IMG/VR virus record: IMGVR_UViG_3300024999_000038
Span: 62,001-126,000 of that record
Origin: a virus
Strand: one strand, 5' to 3'
DNA length: 64,000 nucleotides
The position numbers were made by a program, and so were the translations under genes. The notes under the pieces were generated by a model, which worked only from the letters and a program-made list of their open reading frames with translations, was not told the origin of the DNA and searched no databases. Shown in pieces: positions 32,600 through 41,126 of the stretch (position 1 is its first letter; each line of letters starts with the position of its first letter).

Positions 32600-32623
32600 C
32601 ATTGAAAGGAGTTTTGTGATAAT

Positions 32624-32947
32624 ATGGAAACGATTAAACTTTCACAGCTAAATACAGATACAACCATTGCGTATGGTAGTAAAAATATTTTAGCATGTGC
32701 GGAAAGATTGTTCTATGATATTTATGAAGGGAAAAGAAAAAGAAAAGCTATTGCAATTATTGGTGATAAAAACTATGAAGTAGAATATGATATAAATCTA
32801 GAACAGATTAAAAAGGTTATAATTTGTTGTAATCACAATAAAGAAGTTGATAAGGATGCCAGCAGATGCCAGTTCGGTTGTGATGATTATTTAGAGGATA
32901 AGGAATTTGAAGGTAGTTGTTTGGAAATAAGACATTTATTAATTTAA
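32624..32947 (+). CDS. hypothetical protein (107 aa)
   Basis: AAAGGAG site. Alpha/beta N-terminal part, then three Cys near residues 65-85 (ICCNHN, CQFGC). Not recognised. Confidence 0.65.
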   Translation: METIKLSQLNTDTTIAYGSKNILACAERLFYDIYEGKRKRKAIAIIGDKNYEVEYDINLEQIKKVIICCNHNKEVDKDASRCQFGCDDYLEDKEFEGSCLEIRHLLI

Positions 32948-32975
32948 ATACAGTGAAAGGCAGAGGTTATAAGTT

Positions 32976-33245
32976 ATGGCAATTTGCGGATATTGTAATA
33001 AAGATATGTCAAAAGTTAATTCGTGTGTTGAGGTTGCAATTACAATCAACAAAGAAGTGTATAAACCAATACCTTATGGTCAAGAAACAAGAATTAATTG
33101 GGAATCTGAAAGATGTCATGATTGTAATATTGAACAAGGTGGATTACATCATCCAGGTTGCGATGTAGAAGAATGTCCTGTATGTCATGGTCAATTAATT
33201 TCTTGTGGATGTATAGATGATGAGGAGAAAGAAGAAATTGACTAG
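32976..33245 (+). CDS. Cys-rich zinc protein (89 aa)
   Basis: N-terminal CGYCNKDM, central CHDCNIEQGGLHHPGCDVEECPVCHGQLISCGC: three knuckles with a His pair. The GG-LHHPGCD-x-E-x-CPVCxGQ segment is a widespread phage/plasmid zinc motif of unknown function. Confidence 0.75.
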   Translation: MAICGYCNKDMSKVNSCVEVAITINKEVYKPIPYGQETRINWESERCHDCNIEQGGLHHPGCDVEECPVCHGQLISCGCIDDEEKEEID

Positions 33246-33287
33246 AAAAAGTGTAAAAGAAGCTGTTTAGGAAAGGAGGTATTAGGT

Positions 33288-33575
33288 ATGGAAAGCTATC
33301 CTGAGAAATTAGTTCAAACTGTAATTGAATACTTAGAAGAAACCAAAGGAGCAAAGATATTTCATTATGACTCATACACTGGGACACCTTACAAAGACAA
33401 GTCTATTACAGATACTACTTATCGTATTTATGTTTTATATGGTAATTTATTTGAAGTTTTTAGTTATACTATAAATTCTAAACCAGAATGGAATTTTGAT
33501 GAAGTATCAGTTAGTTCTATGATTGCTTGGGAAATTAAAGAGTGTTATGAGAAGTCAGGTTGGCCTTGGAGTTAA
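33288..33575 (+). CDS. hypothetical protein (95 aa)
   Basis: AAAGGAGG site. Tyr-rich alpha/beta protein (YRIYVLYGNLFEVFSYTI). Not recognised. Confidence 0.7.
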   Translation: MESYPEKLVQTVIEYLEETKGAKIFHYDSYTGTPYKDKSITDTTYRIYVLYGNLFEVFSYTINSKPEWNFDEVSVSSMIAWEIKECYEKSGWPWS

Positions 33576-33601
33576 TTTGAGGGAATGGCAGGTGGTTTAA
33601 A

Positions 33602-33787
33602 TTGTTTGATGAAGATAATTATATGACGGTTACAGAAGCATCTAAAGCAATAGGTAAAACAAAACAAGAAACACTTGAACTTATTGAAAAGTATCAAATT
33701 AGGAAGTTTAAAGCGTTTCCTAATGATACTAGATTTTTGGTTTCAATGAAAGATGTTAATTTAATTTTAATGAGAAAAAGTCGTTAA
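33602..33787 (+). CDS. small helix-turn-helix protein, TTG start (61 aa)
   Basis: YMTVTEASKAIGKTKQETLELIEKYQIRKFKAFPNDTRFLVSMKDV resembles a MerR/excisionase-type helix-turn-helix with a wing. AGGTGG upstream of TTG 33602. Could be an excisionase or small regulator. Confidence 0.6.
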   Translation: MFDEDNYMTVTEASKAIGKTKQETLELIEKYQIRKFKAFPNDTRFLVSMKDVNLILMRKSR

Positions 33788-33812
33788 AACAAAAGTTTGA
33801 AAGGATTATGAT

Positions 33813-33920
33813 ATGGGTTGGGAAGAAAGAGAAAAGCAAGAAATTACTAATCTAATATTTGATATATCTATGATATTAATATTTTGTATATTATTTGTTT
33901 TTGTTGTTATAACCCTATGA
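33813..33920 (+). CDS. single-pass membrane microprotein (35 aa)
   Basis: GAAAGGATTATG before ATG 33813. Hydrophilic N-terminus followed by one hydrophobic helix (residues about 14-35). A 19-codon frame overlaps its stop by ATGA (33917-33976) and may or may not be translated. Confidence 0.55.
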   Translation: MGWEEREKQEITNLIFDISMILIFCILFVFVVITL

Positions 33921-34000
33921 ATCGAGAGTTTTATGCTAGTTATGGTTATGAAAAACGTAGTAAATCGAAGAATTAGCGAGCATGAGAGAGGTGGATTTTT

Positions 34001-34390
34001 ATGGATGAAAAATTAACGCACTTAGAAAATCTTGCTTTGGCTTTAATGCAACAAAGTGAACCAAAAGAGACTTTACCAATGACAAAAGATTGCAAGTATT
34101 GTACACATTACTCCGAAGTTAAATGTTATGCAGGTGGTTTTAAATTAAACCAAGATAAAATCATTGACGAGTGTTATTATTCAAAAGGTAAACGTAGAAC
34201 CATTGAATCTTTACATCCAATGATAGATTCAGGTGAATTAGGGGTATTTGAGTTTGAAAATATAGAACTTACTGAGAATGAAAAAGTGATTGAAGAATTA
34301 AGAGAAGATGCATTAAAAAAGTTATTTCAAAGTTTAGGGGTTAGTTTGGCAGATATAATTGGAGAAAATAGAATAAAGGAGGGAATATAA
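34001..34390 (+). CDS. hypothetical protein (129 aa)
   Basis: GAGAGGTGG site. CKYCTHYSEVKCYAGG near residue 31-46, ending with YYSKGKR, is a small Cys cluster; acidic helical second half. Overlaps next start by one base. Confidence 0.7.
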   Translation: MDEKLTHLENLALALMQQSEPKETLPMTKDCKYCTHYSEVKCYAGGFKLNQDKIIDECYYSKGKRRTIESLHPMIDSGELGVFEFENIELTENEKVIEELREDALKKLFQSLGVSLADIIGENRIKEGI

Positions 34391-34578
34391 TGGATATTAA
34401 TTATTTGAAACATCTTAGAAAAATTTATGAAAATTATTCGAATATTAACGGAAAAGAAATAAAAATAATGTGGAATATTATTGGAAGATATGTTGGAGAA
34501 ATAGAAAGTGGTGAAATTGATTATAGTGCTTTTGGAAAATATGTTGGAAATATAATAAATGAAGCTAATATAAAATAG
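34390..34578 (+). CDS. hypothetical protein (62 aa)
   Basis: One-base overlap with the preceding TAA; AAAGGAGGG within that gene. Short repeats GRYVGEIESGEI and GKYVGNI. Not recognised. Confidence 0.65.
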   Translation: MDINYLKHLRKIYENYSNINGKEIKIMWNIIGRYVGEIESGEIDYSAFGKYVGNIINEANIK

Positions 34579-34652
34579 ATATTTTATCCTAGTTTGAAGC
34601 TAGAGACTCAAAGCATTTAAGAGCATGAGAAAGTATGGAGGAGGTTAAAATT

Positions 34653-34982
34653 ATGGAACAAAAGGAATTACATATCTGGATGGGTACACCTGATTTAAAT
34701 AGTAGAGATGTGTTATTTACCACCTTTGATGAAACGGATACAGCATTACAAAATGGTCATAATAGAGTAAATACAGTACAACCTCATTTTTGTAGCACAG
34801 AATGGATAGTAAGAGGGTATCGAGTATTTATTCATATGCTAGATGGTAAAGTGGTTGAAATGAAACTAGGTTACATTGGTAATTGTGGTAGAGAAGTTAA
34901 GATTTCTACTGCTCTTGAGAAAATGATGTTATCCAATTGTTTTGGGAAAGCGACTAGGGATTATGATAAAGGAGCGAATTAA
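34653..34982 (+). CDS. hypothetical protein (109 aa)
   Basis: GGAGGAGG site before ATG 34653 (34635 lies inside the site). Ends one base before the phosphoesterase start, so the two are probably coupled. Not recognised. Confidence 0.65.
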   Translation: MEQKELHIWMGTPDLNSRDVLFTTFDETDTALQNGHNRVNTVQPHFCSTEWIVRGYRVFIHMLDGKVVEMKLGYIGNCGREVKISTALEKMMLSNCFGKATRDYDKGAN

Positions 34983-34983
34983 T

Positions 34984-35520
34984 ATGAGCGATAACCATAA
35001 AAACAAAATTTTCATGATTTCAGATCCACATTTCCATCATGAAAACATTATCAAATATGAGAGCAGACCATTTGAAAATGCTGAACAAATGACTAAAACA
35101 ATTATTAAAAATTGGAATAAAGTTGTTCATAGAGATGATGAAGTTTTCTGTTTAGGGGATGTTTGCTTTAAAAATAAAGAAATTACAACAGAAATTGTTC
35201 AGCAATTAAATGGAATCAAAACATTAATCTTAGGAAATCATGATAGATCAAAATCAGTAACTTGGTGGAAAAGTGTAGGATTTCAAGAGGTGAGTAAATA
35301 TCCTATTATTGTTGGTGATTTTTATATTCTATCACATGAACCAATTTATTTGACTGAAGCAATGCCTTATGCAAATATTCATGGACATATTCATCATCTG
35401 AAATATGAAGGTGAACAACATTTTAATGTTAGTGTTGAGTGTATTGATTATACTCCTATGGATTTTGAGGATATTAAGAAGGAAATTTTTATTAGAAATA
35501 TGGAGGAGGAAAAGGAATGA
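34984..35520 (+). CDS. calcineurin-like metallophosphoesterase (178 aa)
   Basis: Motifs in order: SDPHFHHENII (D-x-H), GDVCF, GNHD, SHEP and HGHIHH, all the metal ligands of the metallophosphoesterase fold. About 175-180 residues, like the phage/bacterial YfcE-style short family. Substrate unknown; possibly a nucleotide or phosphate-ester hydrolase. Overlaps the next gene by ATGA. Confidence 0.85.
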   Translation: MSDNHKNKIFMISDPHFHHENIIKYESRPFENAEQMTKTIIKNWNKVVHRDDEVFCLGDVCFKNKEITTEIVQQLNGIKTLILGNHDRSKSVTWWKSVGFQEVSKYPIIVGDFYILSHEPIYLTEAMPYANIHGHIHHLKYEGEQHFNVSVECIDYTPMDFEDIKKEIFIRNMEEEKE

Positions 35521-35924
35521 AAGATATGACACTTACACAAGCACCTGAATTGACTGAGGAAGAATTAGAAATGGTAGAAGAAGATCAAGTAAAGGTGATC
35601 AGAGGAAAATGTTATTTTGTTTTTGAAAATGGAAAGATCAAAAGTTACTGTAAAGATTTTGATGAGTATGAAAAGGAAATGCTTAAAAACGAATATACTA
35701 TCTATGATTTAATAGATGGGAAAAGTTTCGCAGAATCATTAAAATACAATGGGTTTACTGATTATGATGGAAGTTTGTGTGAAATATTTGTTAATGACTA
35801 TGTTACCAATCTTGGTATTTGGAGCAATAATTTTCATCAAGGAGAAGGATTTTATGTAAGTCTTAAAGACTTTAAAAAACTATGTGGTCAATACAAAGTT
35901 GAAATTAATTGGGCAAACAAGTAA
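35517..35924 (+). CDS. hypothetical protein (135 aa)
   Basis: ATGA overlap with the phosphoesterase; AATATGGAGGAGG in its tail. Acidic N-terminus, alpha/beta body. Not recognised. Confidence 0.7.
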   Translation: MKDMTLTQAPELTEEELEMVEEDQVKVIRGKCYFVFENGKIKSYCKDFDEYEKEMLKNEYTIYDLIDGKSFAESLKYNGFTDYDGSLCEIFVNDYVTNLGIWSNNFHQGEGFYVSLKDFKKLCGQYKVEINWANK

Positions 35925-35968
35925 TCCCTCGAATAACGCATTTGATGTTTAAGTGAGGAGAATGGTTG

Positions 35969-36155
35969 ATGGATTTCAAAGGTAAAGATAAAACCTATAT
36001 TGACGAATGGGTTAGAACGATGTTACCTAATCTTGATTTATCAGCATATGAAAGATTAGGATATCTAAGGGGATATTTCAGGATACAAAGGGAAGTTGGA
36101 TGGGTATTTTCAAGAACAGTATGAGCAATTGATTGATATTTTGACTAAGCAATAA
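35969..36155 (+). pseudogene. small gene with probable +1 frameshift
   Basis: ATG 35969 opens a 51-codon frame (MDFKGKDKTYIDEWVRTMLP ...). After LGYLRGYFRIQ the frame ends in unnatural residues and TGA 36122, whereas dropping one A of CAAAGGG gives GKLDGYFQEQYEQLIDILTKQ to TAA 36153. The second reading is a smooth amphipathic C-terminus, so a single-base insertion is likely. Confidence 0.5.
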
Positions 36156-36231
36156 AACAAACACTTGGAATTTAGTAGTAGAAAAATCATGTAAATGGAA
36201 GTATAATAGAGCATGAGCGAGGTGTAAAATC

Positions 36232-36417
36232 ATGCAAGATATTATCAACGCTATTAAAATTTCAAATAATCCTAATGAAGTGAAGCAAATGTTAAAAGCA
36301 TTGAAAATTAAAGAAGTGATTAAAATAGCAAATGGTCTGAATGTTTATATCAGAGGAAATGAGAACAAAACTGAAGTAATTAGTAATATTATTTTAGGGA
36401 TTATTAAAGAAACTTGA
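36232..36417 (+). CDS. hypothetical protein (61 aa)
   Basis: GCGAGGTGT upstream. Helical protein with repeated Asn/Ile/Lys. Not recognised. Confidence 0.6.
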   Translation: MQDIINAIKISNNPNEVKQMLKALKIKEVIKIANGLNVYIRGNENKTEVISNIILGIIKET

Positions 36418-36429
36418 AGGAATGATTAA

Positions 36430-36636
36430 ATGAATATTGATTACTCAAAGTTCACGCTAAAATGTGGTGGAAACGGTTACAATGATTGTGGTCAAAATGA
36501 AAAACAAAGATGCTGTGTGGCGTGTGATAAATATGAAGAGTGTGTTAAAAAAGGTTGGACTTGCTTTCCTTTAAAAGATTTATTTAATAATGATCCACTG
36601 GAATGTCCTGCATTGTATTTGAAAATTGAACGATAA
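36430..36636 (+). CDS. Cys-rich protein (68 aa)
   Basis: GAAGGAATG site. C12, C18, C25, C26, C29, C34, C42 and C57 in the pattern CGGNGYNDCGQNEKQRCCVACDKYEEC: a metal-binding cluster resembling the YkgJ type but lacking its RPxxCR ending. Not assigned. Confidence 0.7.
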   Translation: MNIDYSKFTLKCGGNGYNDCGQNEKQRCCVACDKYEECVKKGWTCFPLKDLFNNDPLECPALYLKIER

Positions 36637-36665
36637 ATCATAATAGTAGTAGGAGGTTTAATTAA

Positions 36666-36845
36666 ATGAAAACAGATATATCTCAAGTAGGCATGTGGTG
36701 GAAATGGAATGAGCATTGTGATAATTGTGGTAGAAAGATTAGAGACTATGATGAATTTTCTTCAAGTGCTGAACCGGATGTGGATAAAGAAGATTATTGT
36801 TTGGATTGCATGAGAAAGAAATTAGATGGTGTTGTTGAATTATAA
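36666..36845 (+). CDS. zinc-ribbon protein (59 aa)
   Basis: AGGAGG site. CDNC and CLDC pairs 29 residues apart with an acidic loop between. Not recognised. Confidence 0.65.
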   Translation: MKTDISQVGMWWKWNEHCDNCGRKIRDYDEFSSSAEPDVDKEDYCLDCMRKKLDGVVEL

Positions 36846-36864
36846 AATAAATATTTGTAAAGTG

Positions 36865-36893
36865 TTGATTTTATAATTTGTATATGATAGAAT
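36865..36893 (+). promoter_or_regulatory. sigma-A-type promoter
   Basis: TTGATT (36865-36870), 17-base spacer, TAGAAT (36888-36893), TGA just before the -10. It would drive 36927 onward. Confidence 0.65.
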
Positions 36894-36926
36894 ATGGGTA
36901 AGAAGAATTTGAGGAGGAGATTTATT

Positions 36927-37151
36927 ATGGAAAAGAAAATGGTAAGATTCACTATGACAATCGTTAGGGATATAGAGGTAGATTTAGCCGATTATCAAAA
37001 TATGGGTAGTGAAAAACATCCAGAATCACCATGTAAAACTATTGAGGACGCATCTGAATTTAATATGGAATGTGACAAAGAAGATCCATTTGCTTTTATT
37101 GATGATAAAGATACTAAAATTGAAATGAAATATGAGATATTACCAGAATAG
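36927..37151 (+). CDS. hypothetical acidic protein (74 aa)
   Basis: GAGGAGGAG before ATG 36927; an upstream ATG at 36894 overlaps the promoter -10. Acidic alpha/beta (VRFTMTIVRDIEVDLADYQN). Not recognised. Confidence 0.65.
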   Translation: MEKKMVRFTMTIVRDIEVDLADYQNMGSEKHPESPCKTIEDASEFNMECDKEDPFAFIDDKDTKIEMKYEILPE

Positions 37152-37167
37152 AAAGGTGGAAGATAAA

Positions 37168-37365
37168 ATGTCGGAAAGTATTAAACCTGAATGTCAACTA
37201 TCTGGAATTAATGGAAATGTATTTAACATAATTGGAACAGTTTCAAAAGCATTAAGAAATGCAGGATTGAGAGATAAAGCAGTTGAATTTTCTGATAGAG
37301 CTGTGCAACAAGAAAGTTATGATGCTGTGTTGAGATTGTGTTTTGAATATGTTGATGTTTGTTAG
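37168..37365 (+). CDS. small conserved-type phage protein (65 aa)
   Basis: GAAAGGTGG site. SGINGNVFNIIGTVSKALRNAGLRDKAVEFSDRAVQQESYDAVLRLCFEYVDV matches a pattern I have seen in many phages and plasmids (GNxFxIxGxVxxALRxAG ... SYDxxLxxxxxYVDV). No function is known. Confidence 0.7.
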   Translation: MSESIKPECQLSGINGNVFNIIGTVSKALRNAGLRDKAVEFSDRAVQQESYDAVLRLCFEYVDVC

Positions 37366-37373
37366 AAAGTCAA

Positions 37374-37408
37374 ATCCTGAAACCATTGGTACATAATGGT
37401 TTCAGGAT
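37374..37408 (+). terminator. perfect stem-loop, possible terminator
   Basis: ATCCTGAAACCATT pairs perfectly (14 bp) with AATGGTTTCAGGAT around a seven-base loop. No T-tract follows. Its 3' arm carries the TTTCAGG core of the dispersed intergenic element, so it may instead be a regulatory hairpin. Confidence 0.55.
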
Positions 37409-37463
37409 ACATAATATGGCATAAATGACGTAATTGAATGTAATTTAAGGAGGAGGAAAATAC

Positions 37464-38072
37464 ATGAAAGACAAACTATTAAACACATTCTCAACTGAAA
37501 GTAATGGAGAAATCATTAGAATCAATATTCTAGAAACAGACAAAGGTATTGTCTTTGATATTGTCGGTAAGTCAATGGATGTTTTTATTAATGGAGAAGA
37601 ATTTTACAGCAAATATGATAAGGAAGAATACAAATATATTCCATCTCATTTAAGAAGTTTTGTTGAAGAAAATATATGTTCTTGTGGAGACGGTTTAGTA
37701 AAAGAGGGATCTGAAGTTCAGTGTGATCTATTATTAGAAGGAAAAGAGTATTTCTTAAAGATTCCAACCAAAAAAGCAAAGAAAAATACTTTGACATTAA
37801 CTGATTGGCTCATTAATTATGAAATGTTAGTAGATGATGGTAAGATTACAGATAAGGAAAAAGAGAAGTTAAAATATAAAGAATTTTTAGATTTAGTAAA
37901 AGGTTTTGGATATGAAATGAAAGTTAGTCATGGTGGTAACGATTATGATAACTGGTATAATTTAGTAATTCCCATTAATGATTTTGATTTAGACAAAATT
38001 AAGAAATGTTTGAAATTGTGGCAAGAATATAACCAATATTTAATTGACAACTATTTAGATGGGAAGTATTAG
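37464..38072 (+). CDS. hypothetical protein (202 aa)
   Basis: AAGGAGGAGG site. Acidic, with a CSCGDG pair near residue 72 and a C-terminal helical half; no known motif. Confidence 0.75.
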   Translation: MKDKLLNTFSTESNGEIIRINILETDKGIVFDIVGKSMDVFINGEEFYSKYDKEEYKYIPSHLRSFVEENICSCGDGLVKEGSEVQCDLLLEGKEYFLKIPTKKAKKNTLTLTDWLINYEMLVDDGKITDKEKEKLKYKEFLDLVKGFGYEMKVSHGGNDYDNWYNLVIPINDFDLDKIKKCLKLWQEYNQYLIDNYLDGKY

Positions 38073-38087
38073 AGAAGGGAGATTTGG

Positions 38088-38423
38088 ATGATGGATGTTC
38101 CAAAAATGTCTAAGAAAGAATTAGAAGAGTTAAGTAAATTGGTTGAATTGCAAAAACAACTATTGAAAGATGAAGAAGTAAACAAATTAAAAGAGAAAGC
38201 AAAAGTAAAAATTGAAAAACTCAGAGAACAAAAAGATTTGATCCTTAGTTTAATTGATCATAGCAGAACTTCTTGTAGTGATTCAAATGTTTGTAATGGA
38301 TATGACTCTGCTGATTATGGTGCTAGGTGTACGAAATGTCATTTGATTGAATTATTTGATCAAGAATGGTCTGATGGTGAGTGGGAAATTGATTTTCATG
38401 TTACAATAACTAAGGTGCAATAA
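38088..38423 (+). CDS. coiled-coil and Cys-containing hypothetical protein (111 aa)
   Basis: AAGGGAG site; ATG 38088 or 38091. Long coiled coil over residues 6-60, then CSDSNVCNGYDSADYGARCTKC, a Cys4 zinc knuckle. Not recognised. Confidence 0.7.
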   Translation: MMDVPKMSKKELEELSKLVELQKQLLKDEEVNKLKEKAKVKIEKLREQKDLILSLIDHSRTSCSDSNVCNGYDSADYGARCTKCHLIELFDQEWSDGEWEIDFHVTITKVQ

Positions 38424-38463
38424 TCCTTCGAATCGTGAATTTTCTGGGAAAGGGAGTGAAAAA

Positions 38464-38628
38464 ATGTTAAGAGGTTGTGAATTAGATCATCTTAATAAGA
38501 ATAATTATGTTTATATCGGAGGAAGTTATGACGGTTTTGTATGTGTTGCAAAAGAATTGTGGTATGCTTTATTAAATAGTGAAGAAAATCAAAAATTAAT
38601 CAAATCAATGAAAAACAAAGCCGAGTAA
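38464..38628 (+). CDS. small hypothetical protein (54 aa)
   Basis: AAAGGGAGTG site. Beta-rich first half, basic helical end. Not recognised. Confidence 0.6.
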   Translation: MLRGCELDHLNKNNYVYIGGSYDGFVCVAKELWYALLNSEENQKLIKSMKNKAE

Positions 38629-38660
38629 AATTAAGTTTTAATTGAAAGGGAGTAGTACAT

Positions 38661-39014
38661 ATGAATTTATTAGGTGTAACTGTAAATATTTCTGCTGAAA
38701 AATTGAGAGTAGAGATATCTAGGAATGAAATCATTAAAGAAACTGACAAATCATTTAAAATGAAGAATACTAATGATTTGCTTTTTAGATGTTTAACTCT
38801 CATACCAAAAGATATTATTGGCAAGATTCAAAAAGGACATTACGGCGATCATGTTAACAGTTTTGAAAGAACTGTATGGGTTATAGAGAATGACAACGTA
38901 ACCGAACAATCTTTGATAGAAAGACTTAAAGGAGAAATAAGAAAAGAGTTGGATATTAGGAAAAATCATCTTGACAAAATGATAAGCAATATCAACAAAG
39001 AAATGGAGGATTAA
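38661..39014 (+). CDS. hypothetical protein (117 aa)
   Basis: AAAGGGAG site. Basic N-terminal half and a C-terminal coiled coil (RLKGEIRKELDIRKNHLDKM). Two bases from the next start. Confidence 0.7.
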   Translation: MNLLGVTVNISAEKLRVEISRNEIIKETDKSFKMKNTNDLLFRCLTLIPKDIIGKIQKGHYGDHVNSFERTVWVIENDNVTEQSLIERLKGEIRKELDIRKNHLDKMISNINKEMED

Positions 39015-39016
39015 AT

Positions 39017-39358
39017 ATGCAAGTAGGGGACAATATTTATCTAAAACCAACCAACAACGCAGCTAGACGAACTTCTGAAATTAGAGAATGGAAAATCAAA
39101 TCTGTTGGAAGAAAATATTTTGAAGCATGGGATGGAGAACGGGATCATTCTGCTATGAAGTTTTATATTGAAGGTTTTAAACAAGTTACAAAATATTCTC
39201 CAGATTGGGTTGTATACTTTTCTAAACAAGAAATCTTAGATGAAAATGAATTTTATAAACTCTTTAATGATATCAGAATATTTTTTGGAGGTTATAGCAA
39301 ACCGAAATTAACATTAGAACAATTAAGGAATATTAAAAAGATCATTGATAGCGAATGA
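39017..39358 (+). CDS. hypothetical protein (113 aa)
   Basis: ATGGAGG in the preceding gene gives its site. Begins QVGDNIYLKPTNNAARRTSEIREWKIKSVGRKYFEAW, an SH3-like barrel with the G-D-x-x-x-L pattern found in small phage proteins. C-terminal helix. Confidence 0.65.
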   Translation: MQVGDNIYLKPTNNAARRTSEIREWKIKSVGRKYFEAWDGERDHSAMKFYIEGFKQVTKYSPDWVVYFSKQEILDENEFYKLFNDIRIFFGGYSKPKLTLEQLRNIKKIIDSE

Positions 39359-39395
39359 AATTATTCATTTATGGTACTAGAAAGGATTGATAAAA

Positions 39396-39632
39396 TTGTA
39401 CAAACCAATTCCATTTATACAATTTTTTAAAACAAAAAGAGTTATAGAAATTGCTGATTTGATAGTTACTAAAATTGAATCGTCTGAACAATATTATATT
39501 CATAAATTTAGATATAGTAATTATTATAGAATTGGAGATATTATTAGTAAAAAGGAATTTGAAGTTATTTTATCTAAGGCTAAGAATCCAATTGTATTAA
39601 GTGATATTTACATTGATTTAGAACTGAAATAG
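39396..39632 (+). CDS. hypothetical protein, TTG start (78 aa)
   Basis: AAAGGATTGATAAAATTG parallels the common AAAGGATGATAAAATG start of this genome, so TTG 39396 is chosen over 39387. Basic alpha/beta. Not recognised. Confidence 0.6.
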   Translation: MYKPIPFIQFFKTKRVIEIADLIVTKIESSEQYYIHKFRYSNYYRIGDIISKKEFEVILSKAKNPIVLSDIYIDLELK

Positions 39633-39647
39633 TTTTCGTATAATTCA

Positions 39648-39695
39648 AATATAATTATTGTATTCTATCTAACAACATGATACAATAATTATATT
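39648..39695 (+). promoter_or_regulatory. promoter inside a 16-bp perfect inverted repeat (uvsE promoter)
   Basis: AATATAATTATTGTAT (39648-39663) and its exact reverse complement (39680-39695) are separated by 16 bases. TTGTAT (39658-39663) and TACAAT (39681-39686) sit 17 bases apart, so -35 and -10 each lie in one arm. The element is symmetric and reads as a promoter in both directions. It could bind a dimeric regulator. Confidence 0.65.
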
Positions 39696-39719
39696 AAGGT
39701 TATTAGGAGGAATACATAA

Positions 39720-40601
39720 ATGATCAGACATGTCGGATTCGCCTGTATGAGTAAAAAGTGTAACACTAAATATCAAACATTCCGATTAGCATCATTCAGT
39801 GAATACAGGTCGCGTCAAGCAATTGCTCACAATCTAAAAGAAACTGAGCGTACAATTCAACATTGTATTTCAGAAGGAATTAAATTATTCAGAATAAGTT
39901 CTGATTTAGTTCCATTTGCTACACATGAAATCATGAAAGATATTGATTATATTTCTTGGATTGAATCTGATTTAAAAAGGATTGGTGATATAGCAAGAAA
40001 TAATAATATGCTATTATCTATGCATCCATCTCAAATGTGTTGTATAAACAGTCCAAAACAAGAAGTTGTAAATAATTCTATCAAAGATTTAATGTATCAT
40101 TATGATATTCTTAATACTATGGGCCTTACTGATTTTAATATTATCATTCATGTTGGTGGAGTTTATGGTAATAAATTAGAAGCAAAGAAGAGATTTGTTA
40201 GTGTATTTAATAGTTTGCCTGTTGATTTAAGAAATCATATCTTGCTTGAGAATGATGACAAAAGTTATACTGTTAATGATATAATGGAAATACACAAAGA
40301 AACTGGAGTTAGACTAGTGCTAGATTTTCACCACAATGTTTGTAATAATGATGGGACAGAATTAGATTTAGAAGCTGTATTTGCCACTTGTGGGGTTGGT
40401 AAAGTACCTAAGATACATCTTAGTTCACCTAAGAGTATTAAAGAGTTCAGAAGTCATTCTGACATGATTGATTATGAATATTGTAGAGAGTTCTTTGAGA
40501 AGTATAAGGGATTAGAATTTGATGTTATGATTGAGGCTAAGGATAAGGATTTAGCTGTAGAGAAGTTTATTGAGGATTATAGGAGGGAGATGAGATTATG
40601 A
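39720..40601 (+). CDS. uvsE: UV-damage endonuclease UvsE/UVDE (293 aa)
   Basis: Full-length UvdE-family TIM-barrel protein: N-terminal IRHVGFACMSKK, then RISSDLVPFATHEI (about 60-73), LLSMHPSQM (about 98-106), IIHVGGVYGNK (about 140-150), LLENDDK (about 174-180), LVLDFHHN (about 200-207) and KIHLSSP (about 234-240). His/Glu/Asp ligands of the metal cluster are in place. UVDE nicks 5' of UV photoproducts without cyclobutane specificity; in spore formers it repairs UV-damaged spores. Driven by the promoter at 39648. Phage carriage would aid repair of phage or host spore DNA. Confidence 0.9.
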   Translation: MIRHVGFACMSKKCNTKYQTFRLASFSEYRSRQAIAHNLKETERTIQHCISEGIKLFRISSDLVPFATHEIMKDIDYISWIESDLKRIGDIARNNNMLLSMHPSQMCCINSPKQEVVNNSIKDLMYHYDILNTMGLTDFNIIIHVGGVYGNKLEAKKRFVSVFNSLPVDLRNHILLENDDKSYTVNDIMEIHKETGVRLVLDFHHNVCNNDGTELDLEAVFATCGVGKVPKIHLSSPKSIKEFRSHSDMIDYEYCREFFEKYKGLEFDVMIEAKDKDLAVEKFIEDYRREMRL

Positions 40602-40807
40602 TTATTAGTTTTGATAAAATAGTAGAAAGATTTATATCTGCACAAGGAATAAGAGCAGTTGTATTAAAAACTGAATTTATTAATGAAAGTGAATGCGAAA
40701 TATCTTTACGTGGAGGATTTTCAACAAATGTAAAAGTAATTGAAGACAAATTGTATAAAGATGATATGTTATATTGCAGAGTTGAAGATTTGTTTTTATT
40801 CGGTTAA
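40598..40807 (+). CDS. hypothetical protein (69 aa)
   Basis: ATGA overlap with uvsE; GGAGGGAG in the uvsE tail. Helix then beta (CEISLRGGFSTNVKVIEDKLY). Not recognised. Confidence 0.65.
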   Translation: MIISFDKIVERFISAQGIRAVVLKTEFINESECEISLRGGFSTNVKVIEDKLYKDDMLYCRVEDLFLFG

Positions 40808-40857
40808 ACAGTCCCAGAAAAGTGTGGTTTTAAGCTAAGTGAGAAAGGAGTAATTTT

Positions 40858-41094
40858 ATGCAAAAGGAAATGGATTATTCTGTTTGGGTAACTTTAGATA
40901 ATAAGCGTTTAAAGATATCTGAAATGACCACAGATCATATTAAGAACTGTATTAAAATGATTAAACGTAGTAAATTTTTAGATGTTATGGAGCGTTATGA
41001 TACAGTTCCAGAACCACCTCCAAGATATGTAGTTGACTATGATAAATATAAACCATATTTAAAAACTTTTAAGAATGAATTAGAAATACGTTGA
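40858..41094 (+). CDS. hypothetical protein (78 aa)
   Basis: GAAAGGAG site. Basic helical centre (DHIKNCIKMIKRSKF) and a Pro-rich segment (VPEPPPRYVVDYDKYKPYLK). Not recognised. Confidence 0.65.
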   Translation: MQKEMDYSVWVTLDNKRLKISEMTTDHIKNCIKMIKRSKFLDVMERYDTVPEPPPRYVVDYDKYKPYLKTFKNELEIR

Positions 41095-41126
41095 AAGTGT
41101 AAATATAATTGTTTAGGAGGGTTTTT

